DNA of 64,000 nucleotides from Allobosea sp035944375 (GTDB lineage Bacteria > Pseudomonadota > Alphaproteobacteria > Rhizobiales > Beijerinckiaceae). The translations under genes and the position numbers were made by a program. The number at the start of each line of letters is the position of its first letter. The first letter of the stretch is position 1. Below are positions 31,185 through 41,160 of this stretch, one piece after another. The notes under the pieces are model-generated. The model saw nothing but the letters and a program-made list of their open reading frames with translations. It was not told the origin of the DNA and searched no databases. The stretch lies in the NCBI RefSeq assembly GCF_035944375.1, contig NZ_DASZBE010000001.1, one strand, 5' to 3'.

Positions 31185-32357
31185 ATGCTCGCCAATGCGC
31201 CCCGCCCCTTCAATTTCGACCTCGGCGAGACCGCCGACGCGATCCGCGACACCGTCCACGCCTTCGCGCAGGAGAAGATCGCCCCGCGCGCCCAGGAGAT
31301 CGACCAGACGAACCAGTTCCCGCGCGATCTCTGGCCGCAGATGGGCGCACTCGGCCTGCACGGCATCACGGTGAAGGAGGAGGACGGCGGCGCGGGCCTC
31401 GGCTATCTCGAGCATGTCGTGGCGATCGAGGAGGTCTCGCGCGCCTCGGCCTCGGTCGGGCTCTCCTACGGCGCCCACTCGAACCTCTGCGTCAACCAGA
31501 TCGCCCGCAACGGCAACGCGGCCCAGAAGGCGAAGTACCTGCCCAAGCTGATCTCGGGCGAGAATGTCGGCGCGCTCGCCATGTCCGAACCCGGCGCGGG
31601 CTCCGACGTCGTCTCGATGAAGACGAAGGCTTTGAAGAAAGGCGACCGCTACGTCCTCACCGGCAACAAGATGTGGATCACCAACGGCCCCATCGCCGAG
31701 ACGCTGGTGGTCTACGCCAAGACCGATCCCGAGGCCGGATCGAAGGGCATCACCGCCTTCCTGATCGAGAAGGGCATGAAGGGCTTCTCGACCCACCAGA
31801 AGCTCGACAAGCTCGGGATGCGCGGCTCCGACACCTGCGAACTCGTCTTCGAGGATTGCGAGGTGCCCGATGAGAACGTGCTGGGCAGCGTGGGGCGCGG
31901 CGTCAACGTGCTGATGTCGGGCCTCGACTATGAGCGCGTCGTGCTGGCGGCCGGCCCGCTCGGAATCATGCAGGCGGCGCTGGACGTGGTCATGCCCTAT
32001 GTCCATGAGCGCAAGCAGTTCGGCCAGGCGATCGGCGAGTTCCAGCTGGTGCAGGGCAAGATCGCCGACATGTATGTGATGATGAACGCCTGCAAGGCCT
32101 ATGTGTATTCCGTCGCCAAGGCCTGCGACCGCGGCGAGACCACCCGCGAGGACGCCGCCGGCGCGATCCTGATCGCGGCCGAGAAGGCGACCCAGATCGC
32201 GCTCGACGCCATCCAGCTGCTCGGCGGCAATGGCTACATCAACGACTACCCGACCGGGCGCCTGCTGCGCGACGCCAAGCTCTACGAGATCGGCGCCGGC
32301 ACGAGCGAAATTCGGCGGATGCTGATCGGGCGGGAATTGTTCCAGAAGACGAAATAG
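31185..32357 (+). CDS. ivd: Isovaleryl-CoA dehydrogenase
   Basis: FAD-dependent acyl-CoA dehydrogenase of 390 aa that oxidises isovaleryl-CoA to 3-methylcrotonyl-CoA. The catalytic Glu is E250 in GLDYERVVLAAGPLG, the position used in isovaleryl-CoA dehydrogenases; medium-chain enzymes carry it elsewhere. Others are AMSEPGAGSDVVSMKT and YEIGAGTSEIRRMLIGREL at the C-terminus. Its product is the MccA/MccB substrate. It is monocistronic, with repeat D downstream and a candidate promoter upstream. It is not adjacent to mccA/mccB, which lie 7-15 kb away on the other strand. Confidence 0.93.
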   Translation: MLANAPRPFNFDLGETADAIRDTVHAFAQEKIAPRAQEIDQTNQFPRDLWPQMGALGLHGITVKEEDGGAGLGYLEHVVAIEEVSRASASVGLSYGAHSNLCVNQIARNGNAAQKAKYLPKLISGENVGALAMSEPGAGSDVVSMKTKALKKGDRYVLTGNKMWITNGPIAETLVVYAKTDPEAGSKGITAFLIEKGMKGFSTHQKLDKLGMRGSDTCELVFEDCEVPDENVLGSVGRGVNVLMSGLDYERVVLAAGPLGIMQAALDVVMPYVHERKQFGQAIGEFQLVQGKIADMYVMMNACKAYVYSVAKACDRGETTREDAAGAILIAAEKATQIALDAIQLLGGNGYINDYPTGRLLRDAKLYEIGAGTSEIRRMLIGRELFQKTK

Positions 32358-32384
32358 GGACGAAGCCGCGAGGAAGGCGAAAGG

Positions 32385-32537
32385 CGCGGGGAACCCCTCT
32401 CCTGTAAGGAGAGGGGCAGGGGTGAGGTGTCGGCCCCTGGACACCGCTGCCGTAACCTCACCGCGGCCTGCCCGCGCCTGACTGGTCCTACGGCCTACAC
32501 CTCACCCTGCCCTCTCCTTACAGGAGAGGGTTCCGCG
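32385..32537. repeat. Palindromic intergenic element, family D
   Basis: Large inverted repeat. CGCGGGGAACCCCTCTCCTG...GGTGAGGTGT at the left is mirrored by ACACCTCACCCTGCCCTCTC...GGGTTCCGCG at the right. The left arm also has its own small hairpin, CCCCTCTCCTGTAAGGAGAGGGG. It lies between ivd and the GGCT gene, right after ivd. It has no obvious sequence link to families A, B or C. Confidence 0.86.
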
Positions 32538-32560
32538 TCGCGGTTCCGGAGCGCGTCTGA

Positions 32561-33076
32561 ATGCCCCTCTATTTCGCCTACGGCCTCAACATGGACCCCG
32601 CCGGCATGGCGCAGCGCTGCCCGCGCTCGCGGCCACTCGGCCCCGCCCGCCTGCCGCGCCACCGCTTCCTCGTCACCACGGACGGCTACGCCTCGGTCGT
32701 CCGCGACCCGCGCGAGGAGGTCCATGGCGTGCTCTGGGACTGCGCGCTCGGCGACATCCGCACGCTCGACAAGTTCGAGGACCTCGCCAGCGGGCTCTAC
32801 GTCAAGATCAGCCAGCCGGTCATCGTGCCCGGCGGCGCCAAGCGCGCGCTCGTCTATATCGGCCGCTCGGGCGATCCCGGCCGGCCCAAGCCCGGCTATA
32901 TGGAAACCGTCATCGCCGCGGCGAAACACTGGGCCTTGCCAGAGAGTTATGTAGCCGGCTTGAATCGCTTTCTGAGCAAGCCGACTCTGGATCTGAAGAC
33001 GCTGGTTCCGGATGCGAGCGAACTGCCGCCGGGCCCGGTCGCTGGTGTCAGGCCGCGCGCGCTGGCGCCGAAATAG
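32561..33076 (+). CDS. Gamma-glutamylcyclotransferase-like (AIG2/GGACT fold) protein
   Basis: Cytoplasmic protein of 171 aa. The start MPLYFAYGLNMDPAGMAQRCP has the YGxNM signature of the AIG2/GGCT superfamily. VHGVLWDCALGDIRTLDKFED is the equivalent of the substrate-loop Glu-containing segment. YVKISQPVIVPGGAKRALVYIG completes the barrel. Such enzymes make 5-oxoproline from gamma-glutamyl amines, but the exact substrate is not readable. The tail after residue 125 is extra. It is convergent with the small membrane protein gene (9 bp between stops). Confidence 0.85.
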   Translation: MPLYFAYGLNMDPAGMAQRCPRSRPLGPARLPRHRFLVTTDGYASVVRDPREEVHGVLWDCALGDIRTLDKFEDLASGLYVKISQPVIVPGGAKRALVYIGRSGDPGRPKPGYMETVIAAAKHWALPESYVAGLNRFLSKPTLDLKTLVPDASELPPGPVAGVRPRALAPK

Positions 33077-33085
33077 CGCCGCGTC

Positions 33086-33268
33086 CTACTTCCACAGCAG
33101 CGCCGCGAGCCGCACCGCGATCACCAGCAGGAAGCCGGCGATGATCGTTCCGACGATGCGGTGGCGCTTAGCCCGGTCGGGAAACTGCCGGTTGAACAGG
33201 CGGACCAGCGGCTTGCGGAACAGGAAGGCGACGACCAGCAGGACGACGACGACATTGACCGGGCTCAC
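33086..33268 (-). CDS. 60-residue two-helix membrane protein, coupled to rhodanese
   Basis: Small inner-membrane protein starting with GTG at 33268: MSPVNVVVVLLVVAFLFRKP, a charged loop (FNRQFPDRAKRHRIVG), then TIIAGFLLVIAVRLAALLWK. The GTGA overlaps the rhodanese stop by 4 nt, so it is translated from the same message. The two helices flank a basic cytoplasmic-looking loop. I know no assigned function; the coupling suggests it anchors or works with the rhodanese. It is easy to miss because longer readings in this frame start inside the rhodanese gene. Confidence 0.75.
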   Translation of the reverse strand: MSPVNVVVVLLVVAFLFRKPLVRLFNRQFPDRAKRHRIVGTIIAGFLLVIAVRLAALLWK

Positions 33269-33693
33269 GTGGTCGCCTTCGCAGCCGCATCGCGGGGCTC
33301 GGCGGCGTCGAAGGGCGCGCCGGCCTTCTTCCAGGCGCCGAAGCCGCCCGCGACATGCGCCACGGGCTTCAGCCCCATCTCCTGCGCGACCTTCGCCGCC
33401 AGCGCCGAGCGCCAGCCGCCGGCGCAGAAGAAGACGAAGCGCTTGTCCTGCTGGAAGACCGGCTTGGCATAAGGGCTGTCGGGATCGATCCAGAATTCGA
33501 GCATGCCGCGCGGGCAGTGGAAGGCGCCGGGCATCCGCCCTTCCCGCTCCAGTTCGCGCGGATCGCGCAGATCGACGAAGACGACGTCGTCGCGCCCGAG
33601 CAGCGCCTGCGCGTCGGCAACGCCCAGCGTCTCGATCACGGCCTCTGCTTCCGCCAGCAGCGCCTTGTAGCCTTTGGTGATGGTCTGCGGCAC
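33265..33693 (-). CDS. Rhodanese-like domain protein
   Basis: Single-domain sulfurtransferase of 142 aa. The active-site loop is FFCAGGWRSALAA, with Cys as persulfide carrier. VVFVDLRDPRELEREGRMPG and HVAGGFGAWKKAG are the family landmarks. It probably moves sulfur from thiosulfate or persulfides to a thiol acceptor in the cytoplasm. It starts MPQTITKGYKALLAEAE at 33693. The stop overlaps the GTG of the downstream membrane protein. It is divergent from the DUF599 gene, with about 108 bp between starts. Confidence 0.9.
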   Translation of the reverse strand: MPQTITKGYKALLAEAEAVIETLGVADAQALLGRDDVVFVDLRDPRELEREGRMPGAFHCPRGMLEFWIDPDSPYAKPVFQQDKRFVFFCAGGWRSALAAKVAQEMGLKPVAHVAGGFGAWKKAGAPFDAAEPRDAAAKATT

Positions 33694-33801
33694 GGCCGGC
33701 CTCCTCTCGAACGCGCGGCACCGTGGCCATTGCCGCCGCTGACGTCAATCGCGCCTTGCCGCGCCCGCGCCCGCGCCGCACTGTGCGCGCCGGAGATAAG
33801 A

Positions 33802-34512
33802 ATGATCGGATTCGGAACGCTCGACATCATCGGCGCCGCCTTCTTCGCGGCGGCCTGGATCGGCTACCATTTCGCCGTGGAGATGGGCCCGCATGCCGGC
33901 AAGAGCCTGAACATGCGGATGAACCTGCGCCGCGCCCGCTGGATTCGCGAATCGATGGGGCGCGACAACCGCATCGTCGACACGCAAATCATGAACGGCC
34001 TGCAGAACGGCACGGCCTTCTTCGCCTCGACCTCGCTGATCGCCATCGGCGGCACGCTGACCCTGCTGCAATCGACCGACCGCGTCGTCGCCCTGTTCTC
34101 GGACCTGCCCTTCGGCGGGGTGCCGACGCGCGCCGTCTGGGAGCTGAAGGTCATCGGGCTCGCTCTGATCTTCGGCTACGCCTTCTTCAAGTTCGCCTGG
34201 AGCTACCGGCTGTTCAACTACTGCGTCATCCTGCTGGGCTCGCTGCCGCCGGCCAAGAACCATGATCCGGAGGATGCGCAGCGCGCCGTCCATGAGGCGA
34301 TCGAGATGAACATCGCCGGCGGGCGCCATTTCAACCGTGGCCAGCGCGCCTTCTTCTTCGCGCTCGCCTATATGGGCTGGTTCCTCGGTCCTACGACCTT
34401 CATCCTCTTCACCGGCGCCGTGCTGATCGCGATGTACCGGCGCCAGTTCGCCTCCGATGCCGCCCGCGTCTTCCGCTATCCCGACATGACGCAGGCCAAG
34501 TCCGAGCCATGA
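33802..34512 (+). CDS. DUF599 family membrane protein
   Basis: Inner-membrane protein of 236 aa with four to five helices, beginning MIGFGTLDIIGAAFFAAAWIG. The stretch MNLRRARWIRESMGRDNRIVD with NGLQNGTAFFASTSLIAIGG is diagnostic of DUF599, a widespread proteobacterial family with no known function. The cytoplasmic loops are rich in Arg. The ATG at 33802 is supported by GGAGATAAG. The DUF3253 gene follows 13 bp after the stop on the same strand, so the two are likely co-transcribed. Confidence 0.88.
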   Translation: MIGFGTLDIIGAAFFAAAWIGYHFAVEMGPHAGKSLNMRMNLRRARWIRESMGRDNRIVDTQIMNGLQNGTAFFASTSLIAIGGTLTLLQSTDRVVALFSDLPFGGVPTRAVWELKVIGLALIFGYAFFKFAWSYRLFNYCVILLGSLPPAKNHDPEDAQRAVHEAIEMNIAGGRHFNRGQRAFFFALAYMGWFLGPTTFILFTGAVLIAMYRRQFASDAARVFRYPDMTQAKSEP

Positions 34513-34525
34513 AGAAGTCCGAACC

Positions 34526-34795
34526 ATGACGAAACCCGACGAGAGCGAGCTCGAAGCCACGCTGCTGGCGCTGACGGCGCAGCGCGGCGAAGGCCGCACG
34601 ATCTGCCCCTCGGAAGCCGCGCGCGCGCTCGGCGGCGACCATCCCGACGGCTGGGGCCCGCTGATGCAGCCGATCCGCCGCACCGCGGTCCGCCTGATGA
34701 AGGAGGGCAAGCTCGTCATCACCCGCAAAGGCCGCCCCGTCGATCCGGATGATTTCCGCGGCGTCTACAGGCTTCGGCTGCCCGAGGGCGAGTAG
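34526..34795 (+). CDS. DUF3253 family protein
   Basis: Small cytoplasmic protein of 89 aa. Segments RGEGRTICPSEAARALGGDHP and GPLMQPIRRTAVRLMKEG are characteristic of DUF3253, probably a winged-helix-like fold given its helix-turn-helix spacing; no function is assigned. It begins MTKPDESELEATLLAL with a nearby GAAG. It is downstream of the DUF599 gene and convergent with the YdcF gene, 4 bp between stops, leaving no room for a terminator. Confidence 0.85.
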   Translation: MTKPDESELEATLLALTAQRGEGRTICPSEAARALGGDHPDGWGPLMQPIRRTAVRLMKEGKLVITRKGRPVDPDDFRGVYRLRLPEGE

Positions 34796-34799
34796 CCCC

Positions 34800-35588
34800 T
34801 CACGGCCCCGGAAACAGCGCGTCGGTGTAGCCGGCCAGGCGATAGGCGACGAGCCCGACCCACTCCTTGAAGCCGTCATCGGCGATCATCAGCCCGCGCG
34901 GCGCGCGCCCCGAGACGCGCACGAATGCGGAGGCCTTCTCCTCGGTCAGGTAGTCGACCGGAAAGGCCTCCACCGCGAAGCCCGCCTTTCGGAACACGCC
35001 CATCGAGCGCGGCATGTGCCAGGCCGAGGTCACCAAGAGCCAGCGCTCGCCGGGCTTCGGATCGACCAGCTGCCTGGTGAAGAGCGCATTCTCTCTTGTG
35101 TTGCGGGACTTGTCCTCGAGCAGGATCCGCTCGCGCGGCAGGCCGAGCCCCTCGAACAGCACGCTCGCGCCGTCCGATTCGGTCTTGGTCACCGGCGAGA
35201 TGAGGTTGGCGGCGCCGCCGGTGAAGACGATCTTGGCCTGCGGATGCAGACGGGCGAGCTCGACCGCCTTGGTCATCCGCGCCGCGGCGCTGGTCAGCAC
35301 CACGTCGCCGCGGGCGACCCCGATCGCCCCGCCCAGGATGATGATCCCGGTGACGGGCCCCTTCTCGGCCGGCTGCTGCGGGAAACGGTTCTCCAGCGGC
35401 CACATCACCAGCCGCGGCAGCGGGCTGAAGGCCATCAGCGCCAGAAAGCACAGCGACACCACGCCGAGCCAGCGCGCCGCCCTCGCAAAGCGCGTGAAGG
35501 CGAGCAGCGCCGCCAGCAGCGCCATCAGGATGGAAAGGTTCACCGGCGACAGGACGAACCAGACCACCTTGGAGAGTACGAAGAACAT
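34800..35588 (-). CDS. YdcF/SanA/ElyC family protein (DUF218)
   Basis: Membrane-anchored protein of 262 aa. Two N-terminal helices (about 5-30 and 36-56) are followed by the DUF218 domain, with GIIILGGAIGVARGD, FTGGAANLISP, RNTRENALFTRQL and LLVTSAWHMPRSMGVFRKAG. Relatives (ElyC, SanA) influence envelope integrity and peptidoglycan or vancomycin sensitivity; the enzymatic activity is not settled. MFFVLSKVVWFVLSP at 35588 is the start; longer readings are not real. It is convergent with DUF3253. Confidence 0.9.
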   Translation of the reverse strand: MFFVLSKVVWFVLSPVNLSILMALLAALLAFTRFARAARWLGVVSLCFLALMAFSPLPRLVMWPLENRFPQQPAEKGPVTGIIILGGAIGVARGDVVLTSAAARMTKAVELARLHPQAKIVFTGGAANLISPVTKTESDGASVLFEGLGLPRERILLEDKSRNTRENALFTRQLVDPKPGERWLLVTSAWHMPRSMGVFRKAGFAVEAFPVDYLTEEKASAFVRVSGRAPRGLMIADDGFKEWVGLVAYRLAGYTDALFPGP

Positions 35589-35656
35589 GGTCGGCTTTCG
35601 TGCTGCGGCGTTGACGCGCTTCTAGCCGGCGAAAGCTGACGGCGCGTGAACGCCGC

Positions 35657-36163
35657 TCAGCGGATGATCTGCGGCGGCTGGGAGGGGCGGCGCGCCGGTG
35701 CCTGCGGACGGGAGGCGCGCTCCAGCTCGAGCACCCGGGCCGCCACCTCGCGCAGCTCGCAGCCGGCCTGCCGACCGGGCTGGAGGGCCTCGCGCTGGCT
35801 CGCGGCATAGAAGGCGCATTTCTGCGCGACATAGCCTTCCCAGGACATCTGCAGCGCGACGAGGCGGCTGCGCTGGCCGGCATCGAGCGGCCGCCCGCTC
35901 TGCTGCACGGCCAGGACCAGCTTCTCGCGCCAGACCGCCTCCTCGCGTCGCGCGCAACCGGCCTCGGCCGCGCTGCGGTTGGCCCCCGCCGCGACCACGC
36001 AGGCCACCGCAATCGAGCCGATGCAGGCGGGCGCGGCCCCGCTGTTGGTCCGCAGGCAGGAGGCGAGCTGGGCCCGATCGGCCGCCAGAGTGGGGCTGGT
36101 CTGTGCGGCGGCGGGTGCGGCAGCCCAGAGGATGAGGCCGAGGGCGAGAGAAATCGAGCGCAT
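35657..36163 (-). CDS. LprI-like secreted protein (DUF1311)
   Basis: Periplasmic protein of 168 aa. The signal peptide MRSISLALGLILWAAAPAAA ends about residue 20. The mature part has six conserved Cys spread over CLRT, ACIGS, ACVV, GCARREE, KCAF and GCEL, and resembles the lysozyme-inhibitor LprI N-terminal domain (DUF1311). It may bind or inhibit a muramidase, but the family is diverse. A second ATG nine bases upstream (36172, MAAMRS) is possible. The Pro-rich tail ends ARRPSQPPQIIR. Confidence 0.75.
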   Translation of the reverse strand: MRSISLALGLILWAAAPAAAQTSPTLAADRAQLASCLRTNSGAAPACIGSIAVACVVAAGANRSAAEAGCARREEAVWREKLVLAVQQSGRPLDAGQRSRLVALQMSWEGYVAQKCAFYAASQREALQPGRQAGCELREVAARVLELERASRPQAPARRPSQPPQIIR

Positions 36164-36216
36164 GGCGGCCATTGTGCCCGCCACCGCGCCGCGATCAAGC
36201 CACCCGCCGGTCACCT

Positions 36217-36837
36217 TCATGCGACCGGCAGCACGAGTGCCGGCGCGGCCGCCGGGCGCGCGGCCAGTGTCTTGTACCAGCGCTCGACCTGCGGCCGCGC
36301 GATCCGTTCGACCGGCATGTTCAGCCAGCGATGTGCCCCGCAGCCGACGACGATGTCGGCCATGCCGAAGCGCTCGCCGCCGAGGAAGCTGCGGTCCGTG
36401 AGATGCTGGTCGAGGATCGCCATCAGCGCTTCGGCCTTGGCGACCCCGGCCGCGACGGTTTCGGGAGCGGTATATTCGGGCACCTTGCGCACCAGCCCCC
36501 ACAGCACCGGCATCAGCGCCGGCTGCAGGGCGGACTGCATCCAGTCGAGCCAGCGATCGGCATCGGCCCGGCGCGCCGGGTCCTCCTCCCAGATCCAGCC
36601 CGCGCCGTAGCGGGCGGCGAGATAGCGCACGATGCTGTTGGACTCCCAGATGCAGACGTCGCCGTCCTCGAGCACCGGGATCTGGGCATTGGGGTTCTTC
36701 GCCAGGAACATCGGCTCGCGCAGCCCGCCGAACGGCCCGCCGCAATCGATCCGCTCGAAACTCTGGCCGACCTCGCCGGCCGCCCAGACGACCTTCTGGA
36801 CATTGATGGAGCTGATCCGCCCCCAGATCGTCAGCAT
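36217..36837 (-). CDS. Glutathione S-transferase family protein
   Basis: Cytoplasmic protein of 206 aa with the two-domain GST fold. The thioredoxin-like half starts MLTIWGRISSINVQKVVWAA and has NPNAQIPVLEDGDVCIWESNSIVRYLA (cis-Pro and the ES motif that binds glutathione). The helical half contains FLGGERFGMADIVVGCGAHRW. An upstream start at 36879 adds 14 residues and is not supported. The substrate is unknown. pccA lies upstream across repeat B2 on the same strand. Confidence 0.9.
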   Translation of the reverse strand: MLTIWGRISSINVQKVVWAAGEVGQSFERIDCGGPFGGLREPMFLAKNPNAQIPVLEDGDVCIWESNSIVRYLAARYGAGWIWEEDPARRADADRWLDWMQSALQPALMPVLWGLVRKVPEYTAPETVAAGVAKAEALMAILDQHLTDRSFLGGERFGMADIVVGCGAHRWLNMPVERIARPQVERWYKTLAARPAAAPALVLPVA

Positions 36838-36883
36838 GTCAGATGGTCTCCGTCTCGCGTGTGGCCGCAGCTTGCCCATACAC

Positions 36884-37003
36884 CGTCGATCCGGACAAGC
36901 CGCGAAGCCGCGCTGGTCCGGAATCCGTCGGACGGCCTTGTCTGCGACGGAAGCGCTCTGCGATGGATACCAGGTCTTCGCTGCGATCGCCCGGAATGAC
37001 GCC
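36884..37003. repeat. Palindromic intergenic element, family B, copy B2 (degenerate)
   Basis: GTCGATCCGGACAAGCCGCG at the left, CGCCCGGAATGACG at the right, and GGTCCGGAATCCGTC in the middle. The outer left end has lost the CATTCC match. It lies between the pccA stop (37042) and the GST start (36837), directly 3' of pccA. Confidence 0.72.
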
Positions 37004-37041
37004 GCGGGAGCGCACGGACGCGCGCGTCGCTGCGACCCGCC

Positions 37042-39042
<2,001 letters not shown>

Positions 39043-39134
39043 GCGTGGCGCCTCCCCCGGCCGTCGACGAGTCCGGGGCATGCCGGGGTCCGATGCTCCG
39101 AACCGGTTTCCTGCAGCATGCCCTCGCGCCCAGT

Positions 39135-39172
39135 TAGAGCATGTCCGGCAAAACCGGCTACCGGTTTTTCGC
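39135..39172. repeat. Short repeat, family E, copy E1
   Basis: TTAGAGCATGTCCGGCAAAA then CCGGCTACCGGTTTTTCGC. It resembles the widespread rhizobial repeat with GAGCATGATCCG...ACCGGTTTT. A partial relative (GATGCTCCGAACCGGTTTCC) precedes it at about 39091-39110. The 39043-39303 gap holds nothing else that I can identify. Confidence 0.6.
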
Positions 39173-39303
39173 ACAGCCCCGAAGCACGAAACCCGGACCG
39201 GTGAGCCATGCGGCACGCCGATCCGGGTCTCGGATGTAGGGGACGCCGACCCCGCCGTCCACCGATGCGAAAGTCGGTGTCGGGCGGGTGTGAAGCGACG
39301 GGC

Positions 39304-39741
39304 TCAGCTCGCCAGCAGCACGCGCTCGGGCCAGGCCGGCATCGTCTTGGCATGACCCTTGTCGAGGGTGAAGCCGATCAGGGCCTCGTCGCAGCGCTCG
39401 GCCTCGCGCACGATCTCGAAGGCGATGCGCCGGGCGGTGGCGGTCGGCCCCTCGCCGGCCGAGAGCGTCGTCACCAGCCAATGCGCCTTGTCGCGGTCGA
39501 CCACGCCGGTCGGACGGTTCTGCCAGACGGCGAAGTCGACGACGACCGCGACCAGAACGTCGCCGAAGGCCTCGCAGCGCTGGGGCACCGCCCGATCCAG
39601 CGCCACGAGGACATCGATGACGTCGCGGGTCAGGACACTGTCCGCGAGGATGTCACGCTGAAGAACAGCGACATCCTCGTCAGTGATCGTCAGACGATCT
39701 ATCACCTGGTCGACGAATTCGCGAAGTTCATGACCCATCAT
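39304..39741 (-). CDS. Hypothetical helical protein, TerB-like appearance
   Basis: Cytoplasmic conserved hypothetical of 145 aa. The start MMGHELREFVDQVIDRLTI at 39741 follows AGGGGTCGAGCA. It is mostly helical and acidic. The segment DFAVWQNRPTGVVDRDKAHWL recalls a rhizobial family of TerB-like proteins in which a QxxPxGxV...AxWL motif recurs. I see no enzyme signature. It is preceded by the lipase gene on the same strand with a 148 bp gap that contains a perfect palindrome (39835-39856). pccA follows across repeat E1. Confidence 0.62.
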   Translation of the reverse strand: MMGHELREFVDQVIDRLTITDEDVAVLQRDILADSVLTRDVIDVLVALDRAVPQRCEAFGDVLVAVVVDFAVWQNRPTGVVDRDKAHWLVTTLSAGEGPTATARRIAFEIVREAERCDEALIGFTLDKGHAKTMPAWPERVLLAS

Positions 39742-39834
39742 TGCTCGACCCCTGTCCGGCGTTGTTTTTTGCCGGTCCGTTCCTGTTGTAGGAACACCAT
39801 GGATCGACACCCGCCAGCAGGTGGTTAACAGGCA

Positions 39835-39856
39835 AACCTGAACGTGCGTTCAGGTT
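39835..39856. other. Perfect palindrome between the lipase and hypothetical genes
   Basis: AACCTGAACG-TG-CGTTCAGGTT, arms of 10 bp. It may be an operator or a terminator of the lipase gene (the flank continues with TAAAC on one side and GGCA on the other). It lies about 33 bp after the lipase stop and about 95 bp ahead of the hypothetical start. Confidence 0.55.
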
Positions 39857-39889
39857 AAACGGCCCTGAGCGGATGTGGTTGCGAGGATG

Positions 39890-41017
39890 TTACTGGGCGA
39901 CGGCCGCCACAGCCTCCTTGCTCGCCCGGCAGCGCGCAGTTGCGCCGTTGGCGAGCGGCGACACAGGCAGGAAGGAATCGTCCGTCCGGCGTCCGGCCGT
40001 GCCCTCAGCGAGAACCAACAGCTGCGCCGTAAGCGCCTTCAACGAATGCTGCTCGACGATCGAACCGCCAGAAATCAGGTTGAAGCGAATATGCCGGATC
40101 TGGGGATCGCACGCTTCCGGCGGATAGATGTTTCGCATCAACAAGCGCGCATAAGCGAGAACTTCGCCGTGCTCATAGATGCGTTCGATCTTTAGTCCCG
40201 CAGAGTTTTTCTCGCGCAGAGGTCGTTCGAGGTCATAGTAGCCGGTCACAAAGCTCGGATCGAAAGCGAAGACCCGTCTGATCCGGCCGTCCGCATAGGC
40301 CGCCTGCTGTGCCAGCCCCCCACCGAGGGAGTGGCCAGTCGCCAGAATGGTTGTCTGTCCCTCACGATAACACGAGAAGTCCCGCACCACGTCGAGAATG
40401 CCGGAGATGTGCTCCTGGACCTGCTCATATTGATCGTAGAGATGCATCACGCGGGTGATCGATCGAAAGTTGGAAAGCCAGTCGTCCGATTGGGCGCGGT
40501 CGGTGCCACGGAATGACAACGCGATCTCGCGGCAAAAGCGTCCATGCGGGCTGCCATGGGTCCAAATCTGAAGTCCGAGCCCGTCGAGGATACGACCCCT
40601 CGGTGAATCGCTCTCGGCGCACGAACCAGGACGTCGGCCAAAACCGAAATCGCGGCGCGGGCCAGGCGCGCCTTCACAGTGATTGATGTAGCTGGCGGCG
40701 AGTACCCAGGGGGCTAGCCACTGCCGCGAGCGGCGTTCGAAGGCCACGGCATCACCATCTTCGCCGCGATTGGGAGCGTGAATCGGCCGAAATTTCGCAC
40801 GAGACCGTTCATAAAGCGCGTCATCATAGGCTGCCAGCGCCAGTAGAGCATAACCGACGACGTAGGGTGCGACAGTTTTGGCCGGGACCGCGTAGGCGTC
40901 TTCTGCACCCACCCGAACACGAGCAAGCTCAGGTTCCTGAACGATCTGAATTGTAGAACAGCCGGCCAAGGCCAGGGTAACGGCGACGACAGCAACCCGG
41001 ATAAGATCTGGCGCCAT
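39890..41017 (-). CDS. Class 3 lipase-like lipoprotein
   Basis: Predicted esterase or lipase of 375 aa, anchored as a lipoprotein: MAPDLIRVAVVAVTLALAGC has lipobox LAGC. The alpha/beta-hydrolase core carries the nucleophile in TGHSLGGGLAQQAAY (Ser of GHSLG) and IALSFRGTD, the lipase_3 oxyanion element. The Asp and His are probably the downstream FAFDPSFVTGY and the C-terminal VEQHSLK. Codon usage and base composition look less GC-rich than the neighbours, suggesting acquisition (visual impression). The N-terminal about 120 residues before the core are not familiar. The substrate is unknown. Confidence 0.8.
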   Translation of the reverse strand: MAPDLIRVAVVAVTLALAGCSTIQIVQEPELARVRVGAEDAYAVPAKTVAPYVVGYALLALAAYDDALYERSRAKFRPIHAPNRGEDGDAVAFERRSRQWLAPWVLAASYINHCEGAPGPRRDFGFGRRPGSCAESDSPRGRILDGLGLQIWTHGSPHGRFCREIALSFRGTDRAQSDDWLSNFRSITRVMHLYDQYEQVQEHISGILDVVRDFSCYREGQTTILATGHSLGGGLAQQAAYADGRIRRVFAFDPSFVTGYYDLERPLREKNSAGLKIERIYEHGEVLAYARLLMRNIYPPEACDPQIRHIRFNLISGGSIVEQHSLKALTAQLLVLAEGTAGRRTDDSFLPVSPLANGATARCRASKEAVAAVAQ

Positions 41018-41160
41018 GGCAGCCCCCCGGCAGCCTACGGTAATGTCAACGCGCCGACAGACAAGCCGATATCAGCAAGATTGATCCCATGGGGCATCGG
41101 TGCTGTCCAGGCACGATCGACATCTGCCGCTTCGTTCCGGCTCAGGCGATGATGAGCGCC

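Noticed and set aside
39742..39780. EcfG-like promoter ahead of the hypothetical at 39741 (GGAAC-N17-CGCC on the minus strand)
   Set aside because: The -10 differs at two of four positions and would leave only about 9 nt before the start codon.
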